Origin: Tulasnella sp. 424
Taxonomy: Eukaryota > Basidiomycota > Agaricomycetes > Cantharellales > Tulasnellaceae
Direction of reading: 5' to 3'
NCBI GenBank assembly: GCA_019633425.1
Contig: WSUB01000210.1
Coordinates: 1-63,737, forward strand
DNA length: 63,737 nt
Shown: positions 10,391 through 21,666 of the stretch, in pieces
How positions within the stretch are numbered: position 1 is the first letter of the stretch
Layout of the letters: every line of letters begins with the position of its first letter
The notes under the pieces: generated by a model
What the model was told of the DNA's origin: nothing
Database searches by the model: none
The model's input: only the letters and a program-made list of their open reading frames with translations
Program-made: the position numbers and the translations under genes

Positions 10391-11610
10391 TTGAATAACA
10401 CCCACGTGCAACACGAATCCGACGTCTTCGATCTCGTGACCAGCATTCTCTGCGCTTTGGGCTACAAGCCGGTCTTCATCTCCCTTCCGAGCGTCGGGAT
10501 CTCTCCGCCCGTAAACGACTTCCAGCCCAACTCCGCAGCCGTCCGCATAACCATCGTCTCCTCCGTCAACGTGGGACCTGAAGTGGCTCTATTTGTGTAG
10601 AGTTACGGCGAGATCCCAGCGAGCGAGACTAATGTAGCACGACCAATTCGGACTACCTTAATCAACCCAGAACAAGGCCCGTCTCCGCTTTACGAGGTTC
10701 TCGAGAACAGGAAGATCATTAGCACCGTCGATCCGATAACAATCCCCTCCCTCGTGAGGCCGTGGCACGGTTTGCGACGGGCTTGAAGCGGCAGAGCTAC
10801 AAGGTTTTCTCGAGCAAGTCGACTTATGCGGCTTGGAGTAGGGACTGTCAAGGGTTAGGTTAGATCCGTGTGCACACGCGATCTGCACCCGCCGAAACTC
10901 GTACCTAACCCGCACACGGCAACACACCCTTGCACAGGTTAGGTGGATTTCAAATCTGCGAGTGATCCGTGTGCATACGAGAAGACACGGACATTGGCTT
11001 AGTAATCAGATTCTACCAAGTTCACCGCGCTTTTGACTCGCCGTTGCCAACAAAACCCTCACTCACGCCCACTACCTTCGCCGTCAAAACCGATCCGCAG
11101 TTTACCCCAGCACAACAATGCTCATGCCCTTACATCCCCTACTTAACCCCTCCCATCTGTTGACTCACTGCGCGAAATGCTCGTTCTCATACACGTTCTC
11201 TACTTCCTTCAGCAGACCAAGCCATAGATTTGTTATATGTCTTATTTGTAATTATTCTATATATCTGGGTGGATGCACACAGGTGCACACAGGGGTTAAC
11301 ATGGCGGGTTGGCGGCGGGTTTGGGTGTTGATCCGTGAGCCGTGGGATGATGACCTGAACCTGGTGGGTCCGTGTGCATGTGCACACGAACCTAACCTTT
11401 GCCAGTCCCTAGCTTGGAGACACGTTCCTACGACATATCTTTACATTGAGAAGGACGCAGCGCTTCCGATTCAGTATCAACGGACGATGGTGGAAGGAAG
11501 CGGTGGGGACATCGTAACGGAGAAATTCAATTCGGGCAACAGGGTCTTCCTCGCCATACCAGACAGGTCACAAATTCGATCAGAAGTGCAGCAGGGGCGT
11601 CGGTATAGTC
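10391..11610 (+). pseudogene. Alpha/beta hydrolase pseudogene split by a hAT-type MITE (array copy c)
   Basis: A decayed hydrolase copy. The N-terminal start is lost. LGYKPVFISLPSVG and DDFQP-like sequence are readable to TAG at 10598-10600, where the nucleophile segment would begin. The nucleophile Ser is followed by a deletion of about 30 codons, and the frame then continues as NPEQGPSPLYEV. At 10839 a 573-bp element interrupts the TTGG codon region. Coding resumes at 11412 with AWRHVPTTYLYIEKD. The catalytic-His motif has become SGNRVF, and a frameshift follows. Confidence 0.9.
10839..11411. mobile_element. hAT-type MITE, 573 bp, with 8-bp target duplication
   Basis: The ends form imperfect 23-bp inverted repeats starting TAGGGACTGKCAARGG. 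Identical 8-bp direct repeats GCTTGGAG flank it (10831-10838 and 11412-11419), and removing one copy restores the hydrolase reading A-A-W-R-H-V-P. An 8-bp duplication with TA-gg ends is the hallmark of the hAT superfamily. Inside, gtgtgcac-type words cluster near both ends, as expected of transposase-binding sites. No transposase is encoded. Confidence 0.93.
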
Positions 11611-12179
11611 GGCGATGTGAACCCATTAGCAGCGCAACTCTATGAAAAGCTCGAAGTCACTAGATGTTTTTAGATACGCTTCGTAGTTATCGACTTGCTA
11701 GTTGATGTCAAGTAATATGCGTGTCTTTTTCAAGTTGTACGACGTAAGCTCCTCTCGAACTTAGGAGTGAGGAGGTTGTTTACAATAAACGTTTGGTAGG
11801 TAGTATTATGAACAAAGTACAATCTGGCCGCCCGCCCGGTGTGGAAGACAACACGGTTCTCCACCGGGTAAAGCAAAATGGGAGTCTTCTCGGCGAGGTA
11901 ACAAATGTTCATTATCGCAGTATTTTTACGCGCTGCAGTATTTGGTTTGTGAGAAACCGAACGTGACGGGCAATAACTTGAAAAGGTCTTACTCGGTTCC
12001 GGATACTAGCTCGATGGTTCCCTGTCAAGTCTCCCTGATCACAGGAAGAGGTGGCAGGAGAATTTCCCATCAGGCGAGTTCTTTCCGATTGCCGAGTTTC
12101 CTCTCGATCCGTCCTCTCTGTCAACGACACGGATTGGCAAAGGGTCCGCTGGGTCTGCCTGCAAGCAGAAGTCAGTAAA

Positions 12180-14830
12180 TCAGTCCCAGTCGTGACTCTT
12201 GAGAGTGACACGTACCGTCACTGAGTCTAACGTCCTCTGGACAGCTGGAACGGCAGATTCCAGTCGAGCGAAGCAAGTGACTAGTTTGTTGTAGACGGGG
12301 CTGTATATGGATGGATCCACATCACGTACACAGGGTTCCCTGGACTGACCAATCTTGGCCGGGTTCGGGAGCAGATCACGAATGCGGAGAAGGTTCAAGA
12401 GTATGGAAACATCGATTGTGCTGGAATTCGCCATAGCAACCTTTTCGGCGGAATCCAAACAAGCCTCCAGCTCACTGGAGACGCTGACGAGAAAACTCCT
12501 GCAGGCGAGGCGGAGATGATCAGTACAAAGGTAGGATCGCAGAGGCGGTTAACACTGACATGAAATGCCCTACCACAGGAGATCGAATCATATATGCAAA
12601 GCTCTGAATAAGAACGTCAATGCAGCGGGCAGTAAGATCCGTTTTGGTGTGTTCGGAACGTGAAACCTGAATTTCTCGATGAATATTCTTTTGAAAGAAA
12701 CCCATTGTTTTCTTCGCAATTAATATGTAAGTGGAGTCGTCTGAAAAGATCAAAGCGGCTTGCTTCAAGGCAGAGGCTCGTTCCAGCAACATGAGACACA
12801 CGCCATCTGTCGGCCGTGGCCGCGAGTCAACTGAAGGGCATACCGCAACAGCGAATCTAACCGCCTCTAATGCATCGCTAATAAACAAGATGTTAAGAAC
12901 TCGGCGCAGCAAAAACGGACCAAAATTGCTTACTGCTCACGATAAAGGCTAGTACGGACTTTATCCGTGACATACCAAACCCATGTCGAACATGTGATAT
13001 CATCGGTGTCAGGGTCTAGTTTCCCGTAAGCCTGCACAGCGCACGCGAGTAGACGGGTGGTTATGGGCAGTTCTTCTGTGAAATGCATTTGGGAAGTGGC
13101 GAATTGTTGGAACCACTCGTTCAATCGATCCTCCGGGACCGTATATATTGAGACACCGATTAGTCTCACGAACAACGACAGGATAACGTAATGGGCGCGA
13201 CGTGGGCGCAAGGACTCAACCTCAACACGTGCTATCCAATTTAGGTTCTGGACAAGGTCTCCAATATGACGGTGCAGCTCTCGAATATGGGTAGTTTCAG
13301 GAAATCGGTTAGCGGGAACCAACGTGCGTTGGTCACGGGGAAGAATAAACGCAACTGATGGTGACGACAGAACAAGATGGAGCAACGAATTAGAAAATGC
13401 TACCATCTGGATGGCTTTTGGAACTGAAGATGGAATGTCCTGTAAAATTGAAGAAGGATCGAGCCGCCAAGGCTCACTCAGACGAGAATAAAATTCGTCG
13501 TCAGAAAGAAGCCACTCTGCGTCCTGCAGAGATGTCAGTGCCTGGAGATTAACTGCAGCATAGACAAGCGCATTTGCATCTTCCGAGGTGCAGATAACGC
13601 GTTTTGCTGCCATCAGCTTGAGACGGTCAACAGGTTCAGCAGGCCGAGAGATATTCTGCCACAGCCATGATGGAATGCTTCCTTCGGAGCATGACGACTG
13701 GTGAACGTTGGTCACTGCCCCCCGGTATGTAAGACGAGTGCCAGCTCTGAGGAATTGTATGCATCTCGAGAGGACCTCCAGCGCCCAATATAGGAGAATG
13801 AATACTACCCCCCGTATAAAGGTGGCTAGACGACTCGGAATCAATTGTAACAGATGGGACAATGGACTTTTGAACGGACACCAATGATCGCAAGCTGCGC
13901 AAACCGCCATTAGAAAGATGCACGCAAAAGCCAGCCCCATTGGAACTGCTACCGTGTAGCACATTGGCCGGCTCAGCGTTCCGAGATATAGAACGAACGA
14001 AACGCAAAAAATGACTAGACCCGATTGGAGTAGTGAGGGAAGGATGTCGTCCAAAATTGCCTCTAGACGCCAGCGCTGGGCGCCTAGATATCGTCGAAGC
14101 TGCTCCCATCGCTGAGCTTCGGCACCGCCGCCACTGCGTTTACGGTAGTAAACCAGCCATTGTTGGCCCAGGACGGCTAGGAAGGCTGCTAGAAGCGCGA
14201 GTGTTAGACTGAGCGAGAAGAGGATATTGACTGGGAGGATGCCAGAGGTGGGTGAGAAGGATGCTGAGGGGAGGTCCTCAACAGAGTGTATACTGCCATT
14301 GCCTCCAGTGACGAGCTGGAGAAGCAGTGCGTTGGTATCGTCCACGGGGTCCGCGCTCATCTCTGGAAGGGTGAGGGCCAAGAAAGCTGAGTTGACCCCG
14401 GCAAACAGACCAGCCTAAATAGAGACCATGAGCGCCCCGTTTAAAGATCATGCGTGGTTTAGATGAGAGTCATTGTACTTACGAAAATGAGAATGCCATC
14501 GAGCTGAGCTTTGAGGCTCTTGACCATATCGTCATCGATCTCGTCTGCTAGAGTATCGTAATACCTGTAGAAGTGTCCTCCATCTTCTCCAAATTGCTTG
14601 GGTATCTCTGGGATGGCCGTGAGTTTTTCTTCGAATCGCGTATTCATGAAGGGTGGTTGGGCGAGTGGTTTCTGTGGGGTGTATGCAGTGTTCCACGAAC
14701 AACTGACTACTCCCGCTCTTCCTTTCACAGGGCCAACCCCTGAGGCGGACCAAACAAAGTCACTTTCATCGACCTGCGAACGTGTCTTTTCACTGAATTT
14801 TCTGGACTTATGCCTAACCAAATGTTGCAT
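12180..14830 (-). CDS. DUF6535 membrane protein (array copy 2, intact)
   Basis: Four exons give an uninterrupted 821-residue protein: 14830-14483, 14414-12934, 12877-12560 and 12498-12180. The phases agree across all three introns. The upstream Met (MQHLVRHK) was chosen as the longest start; MNTRFEEKL, about 60 residues later, is an alternative. Exon 1 ends KAQLDGILIF and exon 2 opens AGLFAGVNSAFLALTLPEM, the family signature and first membrane segment. A second hydrophobic stretch is LFSLSLTLALLAAFLAVLG followed by QQWLVYYRKRSGG, and a third and fourth lie near GLVIFCVSFVLYLG and AVPMGLAFACIFLMAVCAA. The remaining ~500 residues are soluble-looking with no motif I recognise. The family is common in mushroom genomes and has no established function. 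Its 3' end faces the hydrolase relic at 10391. Confidence 0.85.
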
Positions 14831-15387
14831 TCAGTACATGGGGCACAGTTTTCAACCATTCTCTCGTCTCATGGCATCCCCACATATCGCAGGCAATTAA
14901 GCCGGGGCGACGAACAAGTCTTTATACGATGAAAACTTGGGTTCGCTGAGAAAGTCAAGGAAAAGCAACAGAAGCGAAAGTCACGGTGTCTTGTTACTTT
15001 CCCTCATGTTTGGTAGGTGCAGATACGATGGGATGGGGTGGATTCTACATTCGGGGTGTGTAGAACCAATTCGCAGTCGGAGGGCAGCTCAGGGGTAGTG
15101 CAGTGTATAGATAGGGTTCTGATGACGCGCGGCTTCCACGGTCGTTTTTTTTGCAGTTCCAGTGCACCACTGGACTGCCTGCGACCATATCTTCCCTTAT
15201 ACCATTCTATTCGCTCTGTTTACGGCGTTCTATCATACGGGATCACGTACTCCGACTCCACCGAAACTCAGCCAAATAATTGTGCAGACAGCTGCACAGG
15301 ACACAGGGACACGCGACACGCGTCCCCGCTCACTCAATGCTATGCAACGGAGGTGGGGATCGATTGAATAACCCCCACGTGCAACCA

Positions 15388-15660
15388 TACTGCATCGGTC
15401 AACTATGACGTGACCGAAGTTCGGTCTGGGTTGTCGCTCGCCGTCGAGACGGTGTAGTCGGTCTGGGTCGCCGCTGCTCAGCTTCGAGACGGTATAAAAC
15501 CCGGCATCAGTATTCAGGACATTGGCCTCATCAACAAGCTACCACTTTGAAAAGCCCAATTAATCACTCCTTCATCGCAAGAACTATTCCATACACTATC
15601 GTAGGTCCAAAGAACACTCATTCGCACCCAGACGCTGACGATCTCGCGGTCCAATCAGCG
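15388..15660 (+). promoter_or_regulatory. Hydrolase promoter, array copy d
   Basis: TATA box tataaaa at 15493-15499. Upstream are catcggtcaactatgacg and two spaced ggtctgg words, and downstream is catcaacaagctaccact. The layout is as in the promoters of the 8949 and 20172 copies. Confidence 0.7.
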
Positions 15661-16407
15661 ATGTCTCAAACCAAGCCAACCATCATCTTCGTTCCCGGGG
15701 CGTGGCACGAGCCACACGTCTTCGAGCCCGTTATCACCATTCTCCAGTCCCAGGGTTACAAGACGGTCCCTGTCTCCCTTCCAAGCGTCGGAGCCTCCCC
15801 TCCCTTGGACGACTTCCAGCCCGACGTCGCAACCATCCGCGCCGCCATTGTCTCCTCCGTCGATGCGGGATCCGAGGTCGTTCTATTCGCGCACAGCTAT
15901 GGCGGGGTCCCAGCGAGCGAGGCTGTCAAAGGGCTGACAAAGTCAGACGTTCAGAGCCAGGGCAAGTCCGGAGGAGTCGTTCACTTTGTGCTCTGCGCTG
16001 CTTTCCTCATACCTGAAGGGGTACCATCCATCGACCCGGAGGTGGGCCCATTTCCACTGTACGAGGTCGTCGAAGACGGGACCATAATCAACACCATCGA
16101 CCCTATCACGACCTACTACAACGACTTACCCCGAGAGGCCGCGGAACGCTATGCAGCAGGCTTGAAGCGGCAGAGCTACAAGGTTTTCGCAAGCAAGCTG
16201 ACTTATGCTGCTTGGCGACACGTTCCCACCACGTATCTCTATACCGAAAAGGACGTGGCGCTTCCGATTCAGTATCAGAAGATGATGGTGGAAGGAAGCG
16301 GCGTGAATATCACGACTGAGACATTCGATTCGGGCCACAGCGCCTTTCTGGCCATGCCAGAAAAGGTCGCCGATTCGATCAGAAGAGCGGCAGGAGAGTC
16401 GGTATAG
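15661..16407 (+). CDS. Alpha/beta hydrolase fold protein (array copy d)
   Basis: The second intact 248-residue hydrolase. An in-frame ATG at 15547 would add 38 residues, but MSQTKPTIIF at 15661 aligns with the start of the other copies and the extra leader lies in the conserved promoter/leader region, so 15661 is preferred. The triad is the same as in copy b: Ser79 (AHSYGG), Asp198 (YTEKDVALP) and His226 (SGHSAFL). The oxyanion segment is VPGAWHEPHVF. Differences from copy b are scattered conservative changes, which suggests purifying selection on both. The partner DUF6535 copy downstream (16990-17333) is a relic. Confidence 0.92.
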   Translation: MSQTKPTIIFVPGAWHEPHVFEPVITILQSQGYKTVPVSLPSVGASPPLDDFQPDVATIRAAIVSSVDAGSEVVLFAHSYGGVPASEAVKGLTKSDVQSQGKSGGVVHFVLCAAFLIPEGVPSIDPEVGPFPLYEVVEDGTIINTIDPITTYYNDLPREAAERYAAGLKRQSYKVFASKLTYAAWRHVPTTYLYTEKDVALPIQYQKMMVEGSGVNITTETFDSGHSAFLAMPEKVADSIRRAAGESV

Positions 16408-16409
16408 TC

Positions 16410-16800
16410 TGGGATGTACACTATATCAGAGGGCATGACTCCAAAAAAGGCTCGACGTGATTGTATGCTGTTTGACAACTGTTGTAGTTCTCGACTTGTT
16501 TGTTGATGTCAATTAATACGCGTGTTTTTCTTTTACGTTGTGCAATGCAAGCGCCTCCCGAAATTAGGGATATGGAGATTCTCACAATAGGTGTTTGGTG
16601 AGTCGGATTATGAACAAAAGCGCAAGCTGAGGCGAGTGTGGAAGACAACCGTGACACGACTCTCCGTGGGTGAAACAAAAGTGAAGTCTTGGGACCAATC
16701 TCGGCGAGACAACAAATATCCATTAGCGCAGTATTTTTATGCGATATTATATCTGGTTTGTGAGAAGCCGAAAGCAACCCGCAGCAACTCGAGGGAGTCT
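16410..16800. repeat. Hydrolase 3'-flank repeat (representative copy)
   Basis: Each hydrolase copy in the array is followed by the same noncoding flank. Shared landmarks are acttgttagttgatgtc, ctctcgaaattag, gtgtggaagacaac and acgactctcc. Other copies lie at about 1640-1960, 3090-3430, 9700-9995, 11640-11970 and 20920-21300. The flank links the 3' end of the plus-strand hydrolase to the 3' end of the minus-strand DUF6535 gene. It shows that duplication copied whole units, not only coding sequence. Confidence 0.85.
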
Positions 16801-16989
16801 TACTTGAGTTTCAGGTAAGTGGTTGGTGGATTATCACGTCAGCGTTTATCTGATCACATGACGAGGTGGAAGGAGAAGTTGCCGCCAGGCAGGCCGTGCT
16901 GAGTTTCCTCCCGGTCCCTCTTCCCAGTCAACAACACGGAGCAGCAAGGGGTCTGCTGGGTTTACCTGCAACCAAAAGAACTAGGGAGT

Positions 16990-17333
16990 CGGTCCCAGCC
17001 CCGACTCTTCAGAGTAGCACCCACCATCACGCGGTCGGTAGTCCTTTGGACAGCGAAAACGGTGGATTGCTAGTAGAGGGAAGCAAGTGAGTACTTCGTC
17101 GTAAACGTACTTGTACTTGGATGTGTCCACATTGTTCTTGAAAGATGCTAAATATTCAGCGTACTCGGCTGGGCTCAGGAGCTCGTCAGAATGCGGAGAA
17201 AGCTCAAGAATGTGGAAACATCGACCGTGCTGGGCTTCCTCGTCAAAACCTGCTCAGCAGAATTCAAACAAACCTTCAGCTCACTAAAGAGATCAATGCC
17301 AAAATCACTGCAGCCAAAGGGGAAGGTAATCAG
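16990..17333 (-). pseudogene. DUF6535 C-terminal relic (array copy 4), cut by a transposon
   Basis: On the minus strand this resembles the last exon of the DUF6535 genes, including LSSAEQ and TVDV..FLNF..IR stretches near 17180-17290, with stops and frameshifts. The sequence runs into what is intron 3 in the other copies and is interrupted there by the element at 17342. A few tens of bases beyond the element (from 19417: atgaaaagatattttggg, gcggcaagc) match the rest of that intron. Exons 1-3 are gone. Confidence 0.8.
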
Positions 17334-17341
17334 TATGAAAC

Positions 17342-19416
17342 ATGGAATACTTTTCGGGACAGCTCCACCCCCCAGGGGTTTTGTGACACCGTGACTGGCT
17401 GTAAGGGTCCTGGGTCATAGGAATCGTAGATTAGGTCATCACTCTCGGTCCTCCCGACAGGTCTATTGACCGGGGTAGCACACCCGACCGAGTGTTGCCG
17501 GAGGATGGGCCCGGGTGCGCAAGTGACGAGCCTTCAAGAAACCTCCGACGGGCGACGAAATCCAAATCGTCTAGGGAAACCCAAAATCGGAATTCTCAAG
17601 TTTTAAAAATCTATAAATTCGACTCTAACTTACTATAATAGAACCCCTGTTTTTGAGATTTACCTGTAATGGCCTCAAAGTCACTACATTGCACTTTGAC
17701 AGTGGCGCTCACCTAAGCCCCGGTCCCTTCCTCAATCCCCTGCCAAACGAGAGATGAAAGTTGAGGATCAAGTCACAGATGGTAAGCGGTGAGCAACAAG
17801 CAGTGGTGGTCAAATGGCCAGTGGCAAAAGAAGGATTCGAAGATAGCAAAATATGAAAGACTAAGAGCAGCGTGCAGAAGGCAAGACTCGAAATGTGTGC
17901 AGTGAAACGTAAACGGTGCCAGGTGGAGAGCAATGGTATTTAGAGGCAGGCTGGTTAAATACTAGCATGTGGGGAAGAATAAATGGCGAATCCAGAAACG
18001 AGCTGGATCGTGATCACGGAACTTGTCGATGTGAAACAGTTGGGTTGAGAAGTTCGAAATTCTTTGCCCACGGCGTCGGGAGCCTCCAAAAACGTTAAGA
18101 GCTCAGAAAATGCCTTCAAGTGCTGAGAGCGGTGCCGGAAGCTTCGATGATGTTGGCGAGAAGCTTAAAATGGTTGCGGAGAGTCGTTTGAGGTGCAGGA
18201 GATCGGCTGAGCCTCAGGCAAGGGCATCGACATAAAAAAGGCCGTCGAACTTTCAAAATCAGTTTCGAAAGCTTTTGAAATCAGTATCGAGAGCTTTGAT
18301 AAGGTCAGCGAAAAGCGTGAATAGGTCGACAAGAGAGCTGAGACGTCCAAAGAAGTGGAGGGGCGGTCCGGGAGAGATAAAATCTGGTCGAAATGTCCGA
18401 AATTGGCTTCAAGGGGCTCAAAAGCAACGTCTCAAAACGGCGTCGATTAGGGCAGTGTGGGGCGTTGGGCGCGGATATGAGCGGAGTCGCGGTCGGGGAG
18501 GAAGTCGACGTGAAAAGCAGTCAGTCGATAGACGATAAAAAGAACCAACGGGCTGTACATGTATCGGAATACCACATACAGGTACTATAGCACTCCTCAG
18601 AGTACTTCATATGTCGCTGGAAGTAGGTCCAAGGCTGGGGAGCCTGAGCAGCTCGCTACCGCGTCTGAGCGGTATTTTGCCCATAGCTCGCTCAATTCCT
18701 CGAACTTCACTACTCCAGAGCTACTGATAGGAAGCTTTCATTTACTTCTATTTTATAGTGGACTTAGCCAAATGAAATGCTCTTTTTAGGACCCCTATAG
18801 CCAGACGTAAGATCCAAACATTCAGATCCCATGCCTTCTCGCTCACCGCACACAGTTCGAGGCAGAAAAAGAAATGGAAGAAGTAAATCCTATTCGTCGA
18901 ATCCTATCTAAGTACACACTCGGTTCTCTGATTCGCTACGAAGCGTGGCTCCAATGAACACTCACCTTTAGATATTCATCTTTCTATGTGTTATCCTGCG
19001 AGGAACCTTACCATCCGCGTGCGCTACACCAAATACCGACTCGCGACAGGTAGCCCGTTCTAGCTCTGAGTCTCTTGATACCATGCGAGGCCATTTCAGG
19101 CGAATTTCGAAAACACGGGGTTCTATTGGAGTCAGTTGGAGTCGAATTTATTGATTTTCAAAATTTAAGAATTCGGATTTTGGGTTTCCCCAGACGGTTT
19201 GGATTTCGTCGCCCGTCGGAGGTTTCTTGAAGGCTCGTCACTCGCGCACCCCATCCTCCGGCGACACTTGGCCTAGTGTGATACCGGTCACTAGACCTGT
19301 CGGAAGGACCGAGAGTGATGACCTAATCTACTATAGCTTTGACCCAGGACCCTTACAGCCAGTCACGGTGTCAACAAAACGCCTGGGGGGTGGAGCTGTC
19401 CCGAAAAGTATTCCAT
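17342..19416. mobile_element. Non-autonomous DNA element with ~335-bp terminal inverted repeats, 2075 bp
   Basis: The ends are inverted copies over about 17342-17680 and 19083-19416, roughly 85-90% alike by eye. Both start ATGGAATACTTTTCGGG, then ctccaccccccagg and gtgactggctgtaagggt. Flanks are tATGAAAc (17334-17341) and aATGAAAa (19417-19424), a possible 8-bp target duplication with two mismatches. The internal 1.4 kb has only short frames and no transposase. It includes loosely repeated words around gaaagcttttgaaatcag (about 18260-18300). The 8-bp duplication fits hAT-like or KDZ-like elements, but the superfamily is unresolved. Confidence 0.9.
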
Positions 19417-19424
19417 AATGAAAA

Positions 19425-19890
19425 GATATTTTGGGAGCGGCAAGCTGTGATGACATCACGCGCGGCATCCACGGGCGTTTCTTTCAGTTCCAGTGCACGG
19501 TACCATTCCCACTGCCTGCGGCCATATCTTCCCTTATACCATTCTATTCGCTCTTTTTACTGTACGATGCTCCATAATAATGGATCACGACCTCCGACTC
19601 CACCGAGGCTCGACCAAACAATCATGCAGACGGCTGACGCACAGGACTCGGGGACATGAGCACGCGACGCGTGTCCCCTCTACAGTGGTTAACTTTGCAT
19701 AAGTGATTTCACCCTCGAAAGTCGCGTCTCCCTGGCCCCACCTGCCTAATTAGGTAGGAGAGCACTTTATTCACTTCCGAAAAAGGATCCATTGTGCTTC
19801 TTTAGGCACGTGGGGCTGGGCGCGGTGATTTTCGAGGTGAAAACACTGATGCAAACCACTGTAACTCAATGCCGAACAACCCCCACGTGC
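19425..19890. other. Unit-junction DNA before hydrolase copy e
   Basis: It shares with the regions before the other hydrolases the stretch catatcttcccttatacc (also near 15190), tcacg/gatcacg..ctccgactccacc (15245) and acgcgtgtccc. A 70-100 bp insertion at about 19690-19790 separates these from the promoter. No gene is supported. Confidence 0.6.
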
Positions 19891-20171
19891 AACCATACTG
19901 CATCGGTCAACTATGACGTGACCGAGGCTCGGTCTGGGTCGCAGCCGCCCACCATCGTGACCGTATATTCGGTCTAGGTCGCCCCTGCTCAGCTTCGGGA
20001 CGATATTAAACCTGGCGTCAATATTCGGGACATGGGTCTCATCAACAAGTTACCACTTCGAAGAACCCGATTAATCGCCCCTTCATCACAAGAACTATTC
20101 CGTACACTACCGTAGGTCCAATGAACACTCATTCGCACCCAGACGCTGACGACCTTGCCATCCATTCAGCG
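19890..20171 (+). promoter_or_regulatory. Hydrolase promoter, array copy e
   Basis: Same layout as the other hydrolase promoters (catcggtcaactatgacg, ggtctgg words, catcaacaagttaccact), but the TATA box has changed to tattaaa (20004-20010). Confidence 0.6.
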
Positions 20172-20918
20172 ATGTCCCAGACCAAGCCAACCATCATTTT
20201 CGTCCCCGGAGCGTGGCACGAGCCACACATCTTCGAGCCCGTTTCCACCATTCTCCAGTCCGTGGGTTACAAGACCGTCCTCGTCTCCCTTCCCAGCGTC
20301 GGAGCCTCTCCCCCCTTGGACGACTTCCAGCCCGACGTCGCAGCCATCCGCGCCGCTATTGTCTCATCCGCCGATGCAGGATCCGAAGCCGTTCTATTCG
20401 CGCACAGCTACGGCAGCGTTCCAGCGAGCGAGGCTGTCAAAGGACTGACGAAGTCGGACATTCAGAGCCAGGGCAAGTCCGGAGGAGTCGTTCACTTCGT
20501 GCTCTGCGCCGCTTTCCTTATCCCTGAAGGAGTATCCTCAATAAACCCGGAACAAGGCCCATCTCCTCTGTGCGAGGTAGTCGAAGACGGGACGATAATT
20601 AACGTCATCGATCCGATAGCAACCCTCTATAACGACTTGCCCCGTGAGACCGCAGAACGGTATGCGGCAGGCTTGAAGCGGCAGAGCTACAAGGTTTCCG
20701 CGAGCAAGTTGACTTATGCTGCTTGACGACACGTTCCTACGACGTATCTCTATACCGAAAATGACGTGGCGTTTCCGATTCAATTTCAGAAGATGATGGT
20801 GGAAGGCAGCGGTGTGAATATTGCGACGGAGGCATTCGATTCAGGCCACAGCGTCTTCCTCGTCATGCCAGAAAGGGTCGCTGATTCGATCAGAAGAGCA
20901 GCAGGAGAGTCGGTATAG
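20172..20918 (+). pseudogene. Alpha/beta hydrolase with one nonsense codon (array copy e)
   Basis: Full length and collinear with the intact 248-residue copies except for TGA at 20724-20726, where all other copies have TGG (Trp in AAWRHVP). Downstream of the stop the frame is open to the normal TAG (20916-20918) and keeps Asp and His motifs (YTENDVAFP, SGHSVFL). The nucleophile elbow is AHSYGS rather than AHSYGG. It looks recently inactivated. A truncated 184-residue product would lack the acid and His. Confidence 0.9.
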
Positions 20919-21299
20919 TTTGGGATGTACCTCACATCATGGGCACGACTCCAGGAAGGCTCGAAATTATCGTATACTGTTTGATACTTGTTGTAGTTTT
21001 CAACTCGGTCGTCGATACCAAGTCATATGCGTGTTTTTTTTACGTTGCGCTATTCAATCGTCTCTCGAAATTGGAAGCGGGGATGTTTACAATGGAAGTT
21101 TAGTAAGTAGTATTTTGAACAAGGTGTAACCTAGATCCGGTGTGGGGGACAACACGACTCTCCAAAGGATACAGCAAAGGGGATGTATCGGGACCGAGCT
21201 CGGCGAGACAATAAGTATCCACTCGCGCAGTGATTTTACGAGATGCTGTGGTTGGTTCGTGAGAAACCGAATACGGCCTATGGCAACGCGAGGGAGACT

Positions 21300-21600
21300 T
21301 ACTCGGTTCCGGGTAACTGCCTCGTGGATCCTCTGTCAACATTTCCCTCATCACCGGAAGAGGTGGCAGGATAATATCTCACCAGCGAGACAGTAAATAT
21401 CCAGTAGCGCAATATTTTTACTTGCTGCTACTTTTGGTTCGTCAGAAGCCGAATACGACTTGAAGCAAATCGAGGGAGGCTTACTCAGTTCATAGCACCT
21501 GGTCCATGGATTCCCCAGATCCGTCATCATAGGGAGAGGTGGCAGGAGGTTTCCAATCAGGCTGGTTCTTCCCGTCAGCTGAGTTCTCTCCGATTCCATC
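21300..21600. repeat. Short local duplication of DUF6535 3' flank
   Basis: Two tandem versions of the sequence around atttttacg..tgg.tcgtgagaa.ccgaata..gc..cgagggag.cttactc..tt occur at about 21230-21310 and 21410-21490, each followed by ggtggcagga. Other units have this flank once. No gene is present here. Confidence 0.6.
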
Positions 21601-21666
21601 TTCTCCATCAACGACTTGGATTGGCGGGGGGTCCGCTGGGTCTGCCTGGGAGCAGAAAAAGAGGGA

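Noticed and set aside
15547..15660. N-terminal extension of hydrolase copy d
   Set aside because: It lies in the conserved leader region, and the 8949 copy has no equivalent extension in frame.
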